A model generated the notes under the pieces. The model searched no databases, was not told where the DNA came from, and saw only the letters and a program-made list of their open reading frames with translations. The translations under genes were made by a program, and so were the position numbers. This document shows, piece after piece, positions 25,828-35,027 of a stretch of 64,000 nucleotides of DNA (position 1 is the first letter of the stretch; every line of letters starts with the position of its first letter). The stretch is taken from NCBI RefSeq assembly GCF_003591485.1, contig NZ_QZCF01000003.1:848148-912147 (forward strand), read 5' to 3'. The DNA comes from Paenibacillus sp. 1011MAR3C5 (GTDB lineage Bacteria > Bacillota > Bacilli > Paenibacillales > Paenibacillaceae).

Positions 25828-26751
25828 ATGGATTTGTTCAGAATCGCATTGCCAGATGAGGAATCAGTCGAGAGCCTGCAGTCGCTGCTTAAGGAACAAG
25901 TAAATGCTGATTTACATAGGTCGGCCCGGAAGGAAGGTCTCCTGCTCGTTCAATTCGTGAATGAGAAGGGAGCCGTACGCTGCGTCGCCCAGCTTCCGCA
26001 ATTTCAATTGAAGACCGAAGGCCCTTTATTATATAAATCGACCGCCAGCGCAGTTGCCGAATACGTGGTGAGTCATATGGAATCAGATCTGCTGTCGGCG
26101 ATTATCCGAAAAAAATATCGGGGGCATCCTTCTATGGATACCGTTATCATCGAAAAATACTGCCAGGATCTCCTGCATGGCAAGGAGTGGGAGGGACTCG
26201 GCAGCCGCTTCCAGGAGGCGGACCGCTCCAGGCGCAAAGGCAAAATCGCGGACGAAATCGAGAAGTTTCTAGAAGTGGAGACGGAGCTGAACTTATACGG
26301 CCTGCTGACGTTCCGCTTGCATACCTACCGCAAGGAGCTTACGGAAATTGTCGAGTACGCGCTGGATGAGTATGTACTGGATAAGCAGTACCAGGAGTTC
26401 ATATCGCTGCTGAAATATTTTGTGCAGCTTCAGGAATCCAAAGTGCCGCTCGTTCACTTGGTGCACAAAGGCGGCCATGACTTCATGCTTTATAATGACA
26501 ACTTCCAAACGCTGGAGCCTAAGCCGCCGTCAGACCGGATCGTAGCGGAGATGCTGGAGACGGAGATGAATATTGAGGATATGGTCATCAGCTCGCTCAT
26601 ATCGGTATCTCCAAAGCAAATTATGATCCATACACGACATCCAGATATGCAGGTCATTCGGACCATTCAGACGATATTCGACAGCCGTGTGAAGGTATGC
26701 GTGAAATGTCCGTCCTGTTCCAGCACGTTGGATGAGCTTATTCATCCTTAG
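25828..26751 (+). CDS. ytxC: Sporulation protein YtxC
   Basis: A 307-residue protein of the YtxC family, named for a putative sporulation role; biochemical function unknown. Family traits are the mid-protein VETELNLYGLLTFRLHTYRK and the C-terminal VCVKCPSCSS, a CxxC metal-binding pair just before the end. AAAGGGG lies 6 bp before the ATG. B. subtilis also has ytxC directly upstream of thrS, so position supports the call. A promoter and T-box leader separate it from thrS. Confidence 0.9.
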   Translation: MDLFRIALPDEESVESLQSLLKEQVNADLHRSARKEGLLLVQFVNEKGAVRCVAQLPQFQLKTEGPLLYKSTASAVAEYVVSHMESDLLSAIIRKKYRGHPSMDTVIIEKYCQDLLHGKEWEGLGSRFQEADRSRRKGKIADEIEKFLEVETELNLYGLLTFRLHTYRKELTEIVEYALDEYVLDKQYQEFISLLKYFVQLQESKVPLVHLVHKGGHDFMLYNDNFQTLEPKPPSDRIVAEMLETEMNIEDMVISSLISVSPKQIMIHTRHPDMQVIRTIQTIFDSRVKVCVKCPSCSSTLDELIHP

Positions 26752-26781
26752 GGATGCTTGTGCACAAGTTGCGATTGCGCC

Positions 26782-26810
26782 TTGACCATTTTCTCTTATC
26801 GGTCTATAAT
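26782..26810 (+). promoter_or_regulatory. Sigma-A promoter of thrS
   Basis: TTGACC (26782-26787) and a perfect TATAAT (26805-26810) with a 17-bp spacer. The leader to thrS is about 345 nt. Confidence 0.85.
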
Positions 26811-26816
26811 GATGCT

Positions 26817-27109
26817 GATAAACATTGCAACAGCCATGACCAGAGTCATGTGTCTGCCAGATGCGCTTGGACCAGAGAGAGGAATTCCAGCTGAAAGTTC
26901 CTTCCTAGACGCGGGCAGATGTACCCCTCTTGTAGCTGTGTGGTTGAACCTGCAGAATGCTCTGCAGCTGTAAGCCATACCGGATATCTCCGTTACCAGA
27001 TGATTACGAGGACTGCCGTCTTGATAACAGACAAGGCCCAGCAGTTGAAGTAGGGTGGAACCACGAGCTGACAAGCACTCGTCCCTTTTGCGGGATGCGT
27101 GCTTTTTTT
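26817..27109 (+). promoter_or_regulatory. T-box leader of thrS
   Basis: The leader contains the T-box core AGGGTGGAACCACG at 27052-27065 (consensus AGGGTGGNACCGCG), preceded by long stem structures and followed by a terminator. The core overlaps the antiterminator. Uncharged threonyl-tRNA would hold the antiterminator and allow thrS transcription. The variable base in TGGNACC is A, which pairs with a U discriminator base. An ACC triplet for Thr occurs in the stem I region, but I could not fix the specifier loop with certainty. Confidence 0.9.
27074..27109 (+). terminator. T-box terminator before thrS
   Basis: AGCACTCGTCCC pairs with GGGATGCGTGCT (one mismatch) and is followed by seven T. Confidence 0.88.
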
Positions 27110-27161
27110 GTTGCGTTCTCGTTGCTTCGCTTGCAATAGAAGAATGGGAGGATGAAGGATA

Positions 27162-29096
27162 GTGAGTATTAAAATTACGCTGCCGGACGGCGCTGTTAGA
27201 GAGTATGAAGCGGGCACAACGATTGAAGACGTAGCGGGTTCTATTAGTTCAGGACTGAAGAAAAACGCAATTGCCGGCAAAATTGACGGCAAAGTTGTTG
27301 ATGTATATACGCCAATCGAACAGGACTCGGCGATCGAGATTGTAACCGTTGAATCTGCGGACGGCCTTGAAGTATACCGCCACAGCACGGCTCATTTGCT
27401 GGCACAGGCGATTAAGCGCATCTACGGCAATAAGGAAGTCAAGCTAGGGATCGGCCCTGTGATTGAGGATGGCTTCTATTACGATATCGATATGGAGCAA
27501 TCCTTGACGCCAGACGATCTGGCAGCCATTGAGAAGGAAATGAACAAAATTATCGGCGAGAACCTGCCGATTCGCCGCAGAGTGGTAAGCCGTGATGAAG
27601 CGCTGGCTATCTTCACGGAACTGGACGATAACCTTAAACTCGAGCTGATCCGCGATTTGCCGGAGGATTCGGTCATTACGATGTATGATCAAGGCGAGTT
27701 CTTCGATCTTTGCCGCGGTCCGCATCTGCCATCGACTGGCCGGATCAAAGCGTTCAAGCTGCTGAGCGTTGCAGGAGCTTACTGGCGCGGCGACTCCAAG
27801 AACAAAATGCTTCAGCGTATCTACGGCACTGCTTTCCCTAAAAAAGCACAGCTGGACGAGCATTTGCACTTCCTGGAGGAAGCGAAGAAGCGCGACCACC
27901 GGAAGCTGGGCCGCGAGCTGAAGACGTTCACATTCTCGCGCGAGGTTGGCCAAGGCTTGCCGCTATGGCTGCCTAACGGAGCGAAAATCCGCAGAACGAT
28001 GGAGCGTTATATCGTCGATCTGGAAGAGCGCCTTGGCTACGAGCATGTGTATACGCCTGTACTGGCTAACGTAGAACTGTACAAAATCTCCGGTCACTGG
28101 GATCACTATAATGAAGATATGTTCCCTACAATGGTCATGGACAATGAAGAACTGGTGCTTCGTCCGATGAACTGTCCGCATCATATGATGGTGTTCAAGA
28201 GCGACATGCGCAGCTACCGTGACCTGCCGGTTCGTATTGCCGAGCTAGGCACGATGCATCGCTACGAGATGTCCGGTGCACTTACTGGCTTGCACCGTGT
28301 TCGCGCAATGACGCTGAATGATGCCCATATCTTCTGCCGTCCGGATCAGATCAAGGAAGAGTTCGCGCGTGTCATTAACTTGATTCGCAAGGTTTATGAG
28401 GATTTCGGCATTAAGGAATACCGCTTCCGCTTGTCTTACCGCGACCCGCAGGATACCGAGAAGTACTTCCAGAACGACGAGATGTGGGAGATGTCCCAGC
28501 GTATGCTGCGTGAGGTTGTGGAGGAGCTGGAGCTTCCGTTCTTCGAGGCGGAGGGCGAGGCTGCATTCTACGGACCGAAGCTGGACGTACAGATCAAGAC
28601 GGCGCTGGGCAAGGAAGAGACGCTGTCGACTGCGCAGCTTGACTTCCTGCTGCCAGAACGGTTCGAGCTGGAATACGTCGGGGAAGACGGCAAGAAGCAT
28701 CGTCCGGTCGTTATCCACCGTGGCATCATCAGTACGATGGAGCGCATGACAGCCTTCCTGCTTGAGAACTTTGCAGGTGCGCTGCCGCTGTGGCTGTCGC
28801 CGGTACAAGCAAAAATCATTCCGGTTTCGACTGCATATGAGGCTTACGCCCGTGAAGTGGCAGAGAAGCTGCAAGAAGCAGGCATTCGCGTAGAGAGCGA
28901 CCTGCGTAACGAGAAGCTGGGCTACAAAATCCGCGAGGCGCAGCTGGAGAAGGCGCCTTACATGCTGGTCGTCGGCGAGAATGAGATGCAATCTGGTTCC
29001 GTCTCTGTCCGCAAACGCGGCGAAGGCGATATCGGCGCCAAGTCCATTGCAGAAATCATCGCGTATTTGCAAGGCCAGATTACATCCAAAGCGTAG
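27162..29096 (+). CDS. thrS: Threonyl-tRNA synthetase
   Basis: A 644-residue class II synthetase that charges tRNA-Thr. Domains in order: TGS (1-62), editing domain with [10 protein letters not shown] (near 73) and CRGPHLP (near 185), catalytic core (about 245-540) with the zinc-binding Cys in MNCPHHM, motif 2 near [15 protein letters not shown] and motif 3 near [11 protein letters not shown], and the anticodon-binding domain (545-640). The start is a GTG at 27162 with GGGAGGATGAAGG upstream. It is controlled by the T-box leader. Confidence 0.97.
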   Translation: MSIKITLPDGAVREYEAGTTIEDVAGSISSGLKKNAIAGKIDGKVVDVYTPIEQDSAIEIVTVESADGLEVYRHSTAHLLAQAIKRIYGNKEVKLGIGPVIEDGFYYDIDMEQSLTPDDLAAIEKEMNKIIGENLPIRRRVVSRDEALAIFTELDDNLKLELIRDLPEDSVITMYDQGEFFDLCRGPHLPSTGRIKAFKLLSVAGAYWRGDSKNKMLQRIYGTAFPKKAQLDEHLHFLEEAKKRDHRKLGRELKTFTFSREVGQGLPLWLPNGAKIRRTMERYIVDLEERLGYEHVYTPVLANVELYKISGHWDHYNEDMFPTMVMDNEELVLRPMNCPHHMMVFKSDMRSYRDLPVRIAELGTMHRYEMSGALTGLHRVRAMTLNDAHIFCRPDQIKEEFARVINLIRKVYEDFGIKEYRFRLSYRDPQDTEKYFQNDEMWEMSQRMLREVVEELELPFFEAEGEAAFYGPKLDVQIKTALGKEETLSTAQLDFLLPERFELEYVGEDGKKHRPVVIHRGIISTMERMTAFLLENFAGALPLWLSPVQAKIIPVSTAYEAYAREVAEKLQEAGIRVESDLRNEKLGYKIREAQLEKAPYMLVVGENEMQSGSVSVRKRGEGDIGAKSIAEIIAYLQGQITSKA

Positions 29097-29166
29097 AAGG
29101 TAAATCGCCTCGCGCATAAAGCTTGAACCATCAGGGCAATATTCTTCTGAGGAGGAGTTTGCCCAG

Positions 29167-29727
29167 ATGGTTACAAGCTTTTTTCTTTGCGCAAAAAGAG
29201 GGATGATCGTGCTGACAGCGGTAATCGCAGCACTTGGAGCGCCAATCGCATACAGCGCGCCTGCCGAATCTGCAGGCAATCATCATCCCCAGCAATCGAA
29301 TACCACAAATACAGCTGCACTGGATGTTATAGAGGTGGTGGCAACAGGCTATACGGCAGGTGTTGAGTCGACAGGGAAACGTCCCGGCCATCCCGGATAC
29401 GGCATTACGTATTCAGGGGTAAAGGTAAGACGCGACCAGGTATCGACGATTGCGGCCGATCCCAAGCTGTTCCCGATTGGAACGCTGCTGTATATTCCGG
29501 GATACGGTTACGGAGTCGTAGCCGACACCGGGTCGGCCATCAAAGGAAACCGCATCGATTTGTATTTTGAGACCATCAAGGAAGTATACGAGCAATGGGG
29601 CAAGCGCAAGGTCGAGGTTCAGGTGCTCAGGCGCGGCAGAGGCAAGCTGACCCAGTCTTGGCTGAATGAAATCAACCAAGCGATAGAGGTCGGAAAGCCG
29701 ATTCCCCAGTCTTACCTGGAGTCGTAA
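29167..29727 (+). CDS. Exported 3D-domain protein (YuiC/Sps-like)
   Basis: A 186-residue protein with an N-terminal signal segment (about 1-35, cleavage near SAPAES) and a C-terminal 3D domain. The domain is named for three aspartates: here they lie in [23 protein letters not shown] and RIDLYFE. These domains have a lytic-transglycosylase-like fold and act on peptidoglycan; small secreted versions such as YuiC and Sps matter in growth, resuscitation or spores. GGAGG lies upstream of the ATG. It sits between thrS and a spore-protein gene, so a spore or stationary-phase role is plausible. Confidence 0.85.
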   Translation: MVTSFFLCAKRGMIVLTAVIAALGAPIAYSAPAESAGNHHPQQSNTTNTAALDVIEVVATGYTAGVESTGKRPGHPGYGITYSGVKVRRDQVSTIAADPKLFPIGTLLYIPGYGYGVVADTGSAIKGNRIDLYFETIKEVYEQWGKRKVEVQVLRRGRGKLTQSWLNEINQAIEVGKPIPQSYLES

Positions 29728-29732
29728 TTTCT

Positions 29733-29761
29733 GCATAAGAAGCCGAAGGCTTGCCATACTA
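29733..29761 (+). promoter_or_regulatory. Sigma-G/F-type promoter of the gamma-SASP gene
   Basis: GCATA (29733-29737), 17 bp, then CATACTA (29755-29761) fits the forespore consensus GHATR-N17/18-CATNHTA. Transcription would start about 20 nt before the ATG at 29786. Confidence 0.65.
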
Positions 29762-29785
29762 AAGGTGAACGGGGAGGTGAAGACC

Positions 29786-29959
29786 ATGACAAATAAAAAC
29801 AAAAACAAAGTTGCACAAAATCAAAATCAGAATCAAAATCAAAACAATCAGTACAACGCTGAATTCGCTGAGGAGTTCAACCAAAATAATGCAGCTAACA
29901 ATCAAGCTGCTAACCAAAACGCGAACCAAGCAGCTCAAAACAATCAAAACCAACAATAA
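29786..29959 (+). CDS. sspE: Gamma-type small acid-soluble spore protein
   Basis: A 57-residue protein made almost only of Asn, Gln, Ala and Lys, with the gamma-SASP motif YNAEFAEEFN in the middle (B. subtilis SspE has the similar FGTEFASE, twice). These proteins are stores of amino acids in the spore core, degraded at germination; unlike alpha/beta types they do not bind DNA. GGGGAGGTG lies 8 bp before the ATG at 29786. A forespore-type promoter precedes it and a terminator follows. It has only one copy of the core motif, shorter than SspE (84 residues). Low complexity makes homology calls less certain. Confidence 0.78.
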   Translation: MTNKNKNKVAQNQNQNQNQNNQYNAEFAEEFNQNNAANNQAANQNANQAAQNNQNQQ

Positions 29960-29994
29960 GGTCAGATTATCTGACACGAGTCAACAAAAAGAGG

Positions 29995-30025
29995 GAGAAA
30001 CCGGCAACGGTTTCTCTTTTCTTTT
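29995..30025 (+). terminator. Rho-independent terminator after the gamma-SASP gene
   Basis: GAGAAACC pairs with GGTTTCTC around a 6-nt loop, then TTTTCTTTT. Confidence 0.88.
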
Positions 30026-30091
30026 GTCTAATACTGGATTATAATGTAGGGAAAATTCACATAACCCACGGAGAGGGGCGGTCATACAGCT

Positions 30092-31480
30092 ATGCGTGCT
30101 GCAGCCCGATGGTTTTCCCGAAATACGGATAGTGAACACATCAAGCACGAACAGCAGGAGAAAATGGTCACGCTGCTTCATGAATCAGTGGTCATCTCTG
30201 ACCAATTGAATGCCGCAGTAGATGAAGTGGATGGGGCGATTCATCAGCTCACCGATATTGCAGACCGTTCGGCAGCCCAGGAGCTCATGCTTCGAAGATC
30301 CAGCACAGGCGCAATGAGCCGCATGGAGCAATCGTTCTCTGCGCTTCAGGAAGTCGCTTCGGCAGCAGAACAGATCAGCGGGGCTTCCTCCCTGTTGAAG
30401 TTCAAGAGCAACGAGACCAAAGAGCTGGTACTGGACGTAAGCCGCTCCTTGCAGACTGCGAATGAGGTGATGAATCAGCTGATTCATCAAAACGAAGAGA
30501 TGGACGCGCATATCCGCGACCTGATCGAGCAGACATCTCACGTCACCGAGATGAACGCGCTTATTCAGGCGATCGTATCCCAGACTTCCTTGCTTGCGCT
30601 TAACGCATCCATCGAGGCAGCGCATGCCGGAGAATACGGCAGAGGATTCGCCGTCGTCGCCGATCAGATCAAGAAGCTGGCTGAACAGAGCGGAGAAGCA
30701 GTCAGAAGATCGTCTCAGGTTGTCGAACAGATTGAGCATGGCGTCAAGCAGGTCATCCGAGCTGTTGATGAAGAGAAGAGCTCTGTCGGCCGCGGCGCTG
30801 ACGAGATGAGATCGACGCAAGGCCGAGTAGACGAGATTTTGAACAAAATATCCCAAGTAGATGAGCTGGCAGGCGATACGGATGTCGCAAGCGCAAGACA
30901 AACGGGTCATATGGCAGACATGACCCGAATGCTGAAGGAAGTCGTGGATTCCGTCAACGAGACAGTGGCAAGTGTCGATGAGACACTCAAGATGACGGAG
31001 CAGCAGCGGGAGCAGATCGCCAAGCTGGGCCGGATTAAGGGGAATCTGGGTCGCTCGTCGGGAGAGCTGGTAAAGGCCATCGATAATGTAGGCATTAAGC
31101 ACACGATCAACAAGGCGATGGGCAATGTGGCGTCATTGCAGCAGTGGCTGAGGCAAGCCGCTGCCGACAGCAGACTTCGTTCGCTTAAGGAAGAGGAGCA
31201 CAGGACCATATTGACGGAGCTTCTCCGTTCCAAACCGGAAATCGAGGCAATCTGGTCGAATCGCAAGGACGGCTCCTTTATCGTATCCTTGCCTGAGGCC
31301 GGCCTGCTGAATGCGAAGGGCAGGGAGTGGTGGAAGCAAGCAATTGCAGGACATGCCTTCCAGTCCGGCATATACGTATCGGCCATCACGAAGCAATTGT
31401 GTATGACCATTTCCGTTCCGATTCATGATGAAGCCGGACATCCAATCGGCGTTATCGGCGCGGATATGTCGATTCAGTAG
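30092..31480 (+). CDS. Cytosolic methyl-accepting chemotaxis protein with C-terminal Cache-like domain
   Basis: A 462-residue chemoreceptor without any membrane helix. Residues about 60-335 are the coiled-coil signalling domain with the highly conserved hairpin tip region near [20 protein letters not shown] and [18 protein letters not shown]. The C-terminal 100 residues (from [19 protein letters not shown] to VIGADMSIQ) look like a half Cache/PDC ligand-binding domain, normally found outside the cell at the N terminus. This reversed, soluble layout suggests sensing of a cytoplasmic ligand. The start at 30092 has GGAGAGGGG 13 bp upstream, rather far. Clear CheA/W partners are not in the window. 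Confidence 0.85.
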   Translation: MRAAARWFSRNTDSEHIKHEQQEKMVTLLHESVVISDQLNAAVDEVDGAIHQLTDIADRSAAQELMLRRSSTGAMSRMEQSFSALQEVASAAEQISGASSLLKFKSNETKELVLDVSRSLQTANEVMNQLIHQNEEMDAHIRDLIEQTSHVTEMNALIQAIVSQTSLLALNASIEAAHAGEYGRGFAVVADQIKKLAEQSGEAVRRSSQVVEQIEHGVKQVIRAVDEEKSSVGRGADEMRSTQGRVDEILNKISQVDELAGDTDVASARQTGHMADMTRMLKEVVDSVNETVASVDETLKMTEQQREQIAKLGRIKGNLGRSSGELVKAIDNVGIKHTINKAMGNVASLQQWLRQAAADSRLRSLKEEEHRTILTELLRSKPEIEAIWSNRKDGSFIVSLPEAGLLNAKGREWWKQAIAGHAFQSGIYVSAITKQLCMTISVPIHDEAGHPIGVIGADMSIQ

Positions 31481-31487
31481 CGAGTAC

Positions 31488-31518
31488 GCCGTCATTGCCA
31501 TAGCAGTGGCGGCTTTTT
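31488..31518 (+). terminator. Rho-independent terminator after the chemoreceptor gene
   Basis: GCCGTCATTGC pairs with GCAGTGGCGGC (two G-U pairs) around a 4-nt loop, then five T. Confidence 0.8.
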
Positions 31519-31553
31519 GTTGTACATTAATATGTAAATAAAATCCAAACATA

Positions 31554-31569
31554 TCGGTCTAGAGACCGA
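31554..31569. promoter_or_regulatory. Perfect inverted repeat upstream of liaF (candidate LiaR operator)
   Basis: TCGGTCT-AG-AGACCGA is a perfect 7-2-7 palindrome. A TATACT -10 element (31617-31622) with a poor -35 (TTATAC) lies downstream, so the dyad sits near -67, a usual place for an activator such as LiaR, which is known to control its own operon in B. subtilis. Confidence 0.45.
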
Positions 31570-31657
31570 GATGAAGTTCAATCGGCCGTCCCTTATACGA
31601 CAGACGGGCAATCAGGTATACTAAGGATATAAATTGAAGGGCATGGGAGTTGGCGTC

Positions 31658-32689
31658 ATGAATGGAAACTTCGCAAGCCGGTTGCTGACCGGACTTGTCA
31701 TCATTTCGTTGGGTGTAGTGTTTTTGCTGAGACAGCTCGGTTATGTGGACTTCAGCATCGGGGACGTGTTCTCGACCTTTTGGCCGTGTATCCTCATCTA
31801 TTTTGGATTGACACAGATGCTAAGCGGCCGCAGTCATGGCGGTTCCGGTTGGTGGGGAGGATTTATGGTGATTCTGGGTGCCATATTCCTTGGCAACAAC
31901 CTGGATTTCATAACATGGTCAATTGGGGATATTATCCCGTTCCTGATTCCTGTCGTCATTATTTTTGTCGGGCTTCGCATGATCTGGAGTCCGCGGAGAA
32001 AGCGTCAGACTCCTCCGTCCGAGGATTGGCAATCTTACCGGCCGTATCAGGATGAGACTCCTGTTCCGCCTGCACCGCCGCTTCATCCGGATCCGACGGG
32101 CAGAGATGGCTCGGATGAGTTCGGCAGTCAGGACGATTACGCTGACGATCCTAAGAAATCGCAGCCGAAACAAGAGTTTGGTGAAGGCGGGTCAAGCAGT
32201 GCTTACGGCTCGGATGAAGGGTACAGCAAATACAAGAAAAAGGGTAAGCAAAGCGGTTGCTACGAAAGCGGACACAAAGAGCATGTAGAATGGTGGAACC
32301 ATGATGCAAGCACAATCAATCGTTCAGGCTTTATCGGCGACATCCATATGGGTCATGATTATTGGGAGCTGAAGCCGATGAATATTTCCCACTTTATCGG
32401 TGATACCGTCCTTGATCTGACCAAGGCGCAAATTCCGTTCGGCGAGACCAAGGTTACAATCTCCTCCTTTATAGGGGATGTCAAGGTATACGTGCCGAAT
32501 GATTACGAGGTTGGCGTGCAGGTTGTTTCCAGCGCGTTCATCGGCGATGTGAAGGTGCTTGGCCAGAAGGAAGGCGGCTTGTTCACGAACGTTAATACGA
32601 AGTCGCCTCGTTACGCGGATGCCGATAAACAAATCAAGATCGTCATCAGTACCTTTATTGGCGATACGCGTGTGACAAAGGTAGGGTGA
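31658..32689 (+). CDS. liaF: LiaF-like inhibitor of the cell-envelope stress system
   Basis: A 343-residue membrane protein. Four N-terminal membrane helices (about 8-115) are followed by a charged, Pro/Ser-rich linker and a C-terminal cell-wall-active-antibiotics-response domain carrying five FIGD repeats (SGFIGDI, SHFIGDT, SSFIGDV, SAFIGDV, STFIGDT), a parallel beta structure. LiaF keeps the LiaS kinase silent until cell-wall antibiotics such as bacitracin act. The start is the ATG at 31658 with GGGAG 9 bp upstream. It is first in a liaF-liaS-liaR operon. The linker is long compared with B. subtilis LiaF (241 residues). Confidence 0.92.
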   Translation: MNGNFASRLLTGLVIISLGVVFLLRQLGYVDFSIGDVFSTFWPCILIYFGLTQMLSGRSHGGSGWWGGFMVILGAIFLGNNLDFITWSIGDIIPFLIPVVIIFVGLRMIWSPRRKRQTPPSEDWQSYRPYQDETPVPPAPPLHPDPTGRDGSDEFGSQDDYADDPKKSQPKQEFGEGGSSSAYGSDEGYSKYKKKGKQSGCYESGHKEHVEWWNHDASTINRSGFIGDIHMGHDYWELKPMNISHFIGDTVLDLTKAQIPFGETKVTISSFIGDVKVYVPNDYEVGVQVVSSAFIGDVKVLGQKEGGLFTNVNTKSPRYADADKQIKIVISTFIGDTRVTKVG

Positions 32690-32696
32690 CGCTGGC

Positions 32697-33731
32697 ATGA
32701 TGGTTCGATTTTTGCGCAGCGGCAAGTGGGAGCTTATCGGCATGTTCGTTCTGTCGTCTACCGTCTCCGTGCTGCTAGCAACGTTATTATGGAATGCAAT
32801 CGTGAATCAATTTACTTCAATGGAGCTTAAGTTATGGTCCGGCCTGCTTATTCTGCTAGTAAGCGGCGGGTTCGGCTATTGGGCAGCGCAGCGGTTCGGC
32901 CAGAGGCTGGATACGCTGCATTTGTCCTTGAAGCAAGCGGTGAACGGCAACTTCGAGGTTCGTATTACGGAGCAAGGACATAATTCCTTTGTGCCGATCT
33001 ATCGGGAGTTTAACGAGCTAGCCGAGCAGATGGAAGAGAAGATGAAGCTGCTTCAGCAGATGGGCGAAGAGAAGGTGCTTACGGAAACGGCTTCCAATGA
33101 AGCAGCTGTATTGGAGGAACGCAAGCGTCTGGCCCGTGACTTGCACGATACGGTCAGCCAGCAATTATTCGCTATTCATATGTGTGCTTCGTCCTTGCCA
33201 AAGCTGCAGCAAGTCGATGAAGAGCGAGCCAAGTCTGTACTGGATCAGCTGATTCAGATGTCTAATCTGGCACAGAAGCAAATGCGTAATTTCATCGCGC
33301 AGCTGCGGCCGATGGAACTGGAGGGCAGAACGCTTCAGGAAGCGCTGGACAAGTGGTTCCCGGATTATTGCCGCCAGAACGGCCTGCAAGGCTCGATGGA
33401 ATGGCGGCTGTCCGAGCAGCTTAGCGAAGCGAAGGAGCATCAGCTGTTCCTGATCGTGCAAGAGGCAATGGCGAATATCGTCAAGCATGCGGGAGCAAGC
33501 AGCTGTACGCTTACACTGGCGGATACGGAGCGGCAAGTCGTGATGATGCTGGTGGATGACGGCAAAGGCTTCAAGGCGGACCAAGTGAAGAGCGGGTCTT
33601 ACGGCTTGTCGACCATGCAGGAGCGGGCGCAGAAGCTGGGCGGCAGCGCCGATATCGTCAGCAAGGTAGGCAGCGGTACGAGAGTGAAGGTAACAATTCC
33701 GAAAATATACCGGGGAGAGCAGAGCCGATGA
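32697..33731 (+). CDS. liaS: LiaS-like sensor histidine kinase
   Basis: A 344-residue intramembrane-type sensor kinase: two membrane helices close together (about 14-65) with a very short outer loop, a HAMP-like linker, the HisKA_3 phospho-acceptor helix with His in LARDLHDTVSQQLFAIHM (near 152), and an ATPase domain with N-box EAMANIVKHA and G-box DDGKGF. The short sensor loop fits detection within the membrane through LiaF. It lies 7 bp after liaF and overlaps liaR by 4 bp (ATGA). Confidence 0.93.
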   Translation: MMVRFLRSGKWELIGMFVLSSTVSVLLATLLWNAIVNQFTSMELKLWSGLLILLVSGGFGYWAAQRFGQRLDTLHLSLKQAVNGNFEVRITEQGHNSFVPIYREFNELAEQMEEKMKLLQQMGEEKVLTETASNEAAVLEERKRLARDLHDTVSQQLFAIHMCASSLPKLQQVDEERAKSVLDQLIQMSNLAQKQMRNFIAQLRPMELEGRTLQEALDKWFPDYCRQNGLQGSMEWRLSEQLSEAKEHQLFLIVQEAMANIVKHAGASSCTLTLADTERQVVMMLVDDGKGFKADQVKSGSYGLSTMQERAQKLGGSADIVSKVGSGTRVKVTIPKIYRGEQSR

Positions 33732-34393
33732 ATGGATCCGATACGATAAAGGTTATGATTGTCGATGACCATGATATGGTCAGAATTGGACTTCGCACCT
33801 ATTTGATGCTGGAGCCAAAGCTCGATATTATTGCGGAAGCGGGCAACGGCCGGGACGCGCTGAGCTGGCTGGAGGCCAGATCAGAGGAGGAGCGTCCCGA
33901 CATCATCCTGATGGACCTGATGATGCCGGAGATGGACGGCATCGAGACGACGCGAGCGGTCATCGCGAAGTATCCCAATATGAAAATCGTGATGCTCACC
34001 AGCTTCCTCGAAGATGATAAAGTGTACGGGGCGATTGAAGCGGGTGCGGTCAGCTATGTGCTCAAGACCGTCTCGGCGGAAGAGCTGATCTATGCGATCA
34101 ACGGCGCATTCAAGGGCATGCCGGTGATGACGACTGACGTATCGCAGGCGTTGACGCGAGGGCTGCGGCAGCGGACGGCCCAGTCGGGCGACGAAGACTT
34201 GACGGAGCGTGAGAAGGAAGTGCTGCTGCTTATAGCGGACGGCCTGTCCAATAAGGAAATTGCCGATGAGCTGCATATCAGCATCAAGACGGTGAAGACG
34301 CATGTGAGCAATCTGCTCATGAAGTGCGAGCTGGAGGACCGGACGCAGCTGGCGGTGCTGGCCCACCGCAAGGGCTGGGCGAATCGCGCGTAG
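33728..34393 (+). CDS. liaR: LiaR-like response regulator (NarL/FixJ type)
   Basis: A 221-residue regulator: receiver domain (5-125) with phospho-acceptor Asp in IILMDLMMPEMDG and the conserved switch Thr/Lys region, then a LuxR-type HTH (about 150-215) with LTEREKEVLLLIADGLSNKE and ISIKTVKTHVSNLL. Phosphorylated LiaR activates envelope-stress genes. It overlaps liaS by 4 bp, so translation is coupled. Confidence 0.94.
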   Translation: MNGSDTIKVMIVDDHDMVRIGLRTYLMLEPKLDIIAEAGNGRDALSWLEARSEEERPDIILMDLMMPEMDGIETTRAVIAKYPNMKIVMLTSFLEDDKVYGAIEAGAVSYVLKTVSAEELIYAINGAFKGMPVMTTDVSQALTRGLRQRTAQSGDEDLTEREKEVLLLIADGLSNKEIADELHISIKTVKTHVSNLLMKCELEDRTQLAVLAHRKGWANRA

Positions 34394-34461
34394 CATAAGG
34401 AGATGGGAAGGCGGGCATACTACCTTTTAGCAAATACGGAAAAAGGTTGGAGGTATGCCGC

Positions 34462-34875
34462 ATGATTCCTATCGCTTCGGAAGTGGAAGGCATAGAGAAA
34501 AAATTTACGGAAATGCAAGTGCTGCTGGCGGAGCGCCAGTTCACGCTCGGCGGCAATTGGGATTATGACGGCGGTTCGTTCGACCGCGCGCTTGATGAAG
34601 AGAACAAGGTGTGGCTGCGTATCCCGTTCCAGGTGACAGACGGCAACATCGACAGCGAGCTGTCGGAGAACAATGCCATTATCCGCTTCGGCACACCCTA
34701 CGTGCTTCGACATCTGTATCAAGAGGGCAATGATCCCGAAGCATCCGTTCGAGTGGCGGGCGCTCTGTTCGACCAGTTCCAGGCCCCATCCGATCCCGAC
34801 GCGCCGGTAGATCACCGCTGGACGGAGCGGGCGAAGGAGATTATGGGCGATGTGGATAGTCTGGTGAAGCGCTAA
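34462..34875 (+). CDS. YugN-like family protein
   Basis: A 137-residue soluble protein like B. subtilis YugN, a family of unknown function. Recognisable parts are the start IASEVEGIEKKFTEMQVLL, the central GGNWDYDGGSFDRALDEE and the C-terminal ALFDQFQAPSDPD. The ATG at 34462 has GGTTGGAGG about 9 bp upstream; the TTG at 34447 lies in that ribosome binding site. It follows liaR by 70 bp but has its own terminator, so it may be part of the same transcript or independent. Confidence 0.8.
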   Translation: MIPIASEVEGIEKKFTEMQVLLAERQFTLGGNWDYDGGSFDRALDEENKVWLRIPFQVTDGNIDSELSENNAIIRFGTPYVLRHLYQEGNDPEASVRVAGALFDQFQAPSDPDAPVDHRWTERAKEIMGDVDSLVKR

Positions 34876-34898
34876 GCAATCTCCATAAATAAGAAGTG

Positions 34899-34930
34899 AA
34901 CTCTCTGGCCGATGGCTGGGGAGTTTTTTT
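34899..34930 (+). terminator. Rho-independent terminator after the YugN-like gene
   Basis: AACTCTCTGGCC pairs with GGCTGGGGAGTT around GAT, then seven T. Confidence 0.9.
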
Positions 34931-35027
34931 GGTTATAGTGATATGATAAATGAGCATATTGTAATCAACTTCATAAAGCATTGAAACGTTTATAGCTTGT
35001 AATCATGAATTTGTCGGAGGTGCTTGC

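Noticed and set aside
28245..29279. A 344-codon minus-strand frame opposite thrS
   Set aside because: Shadow frame without motif or ribosome binding site; it crosses the thrS terminus and the next gene.
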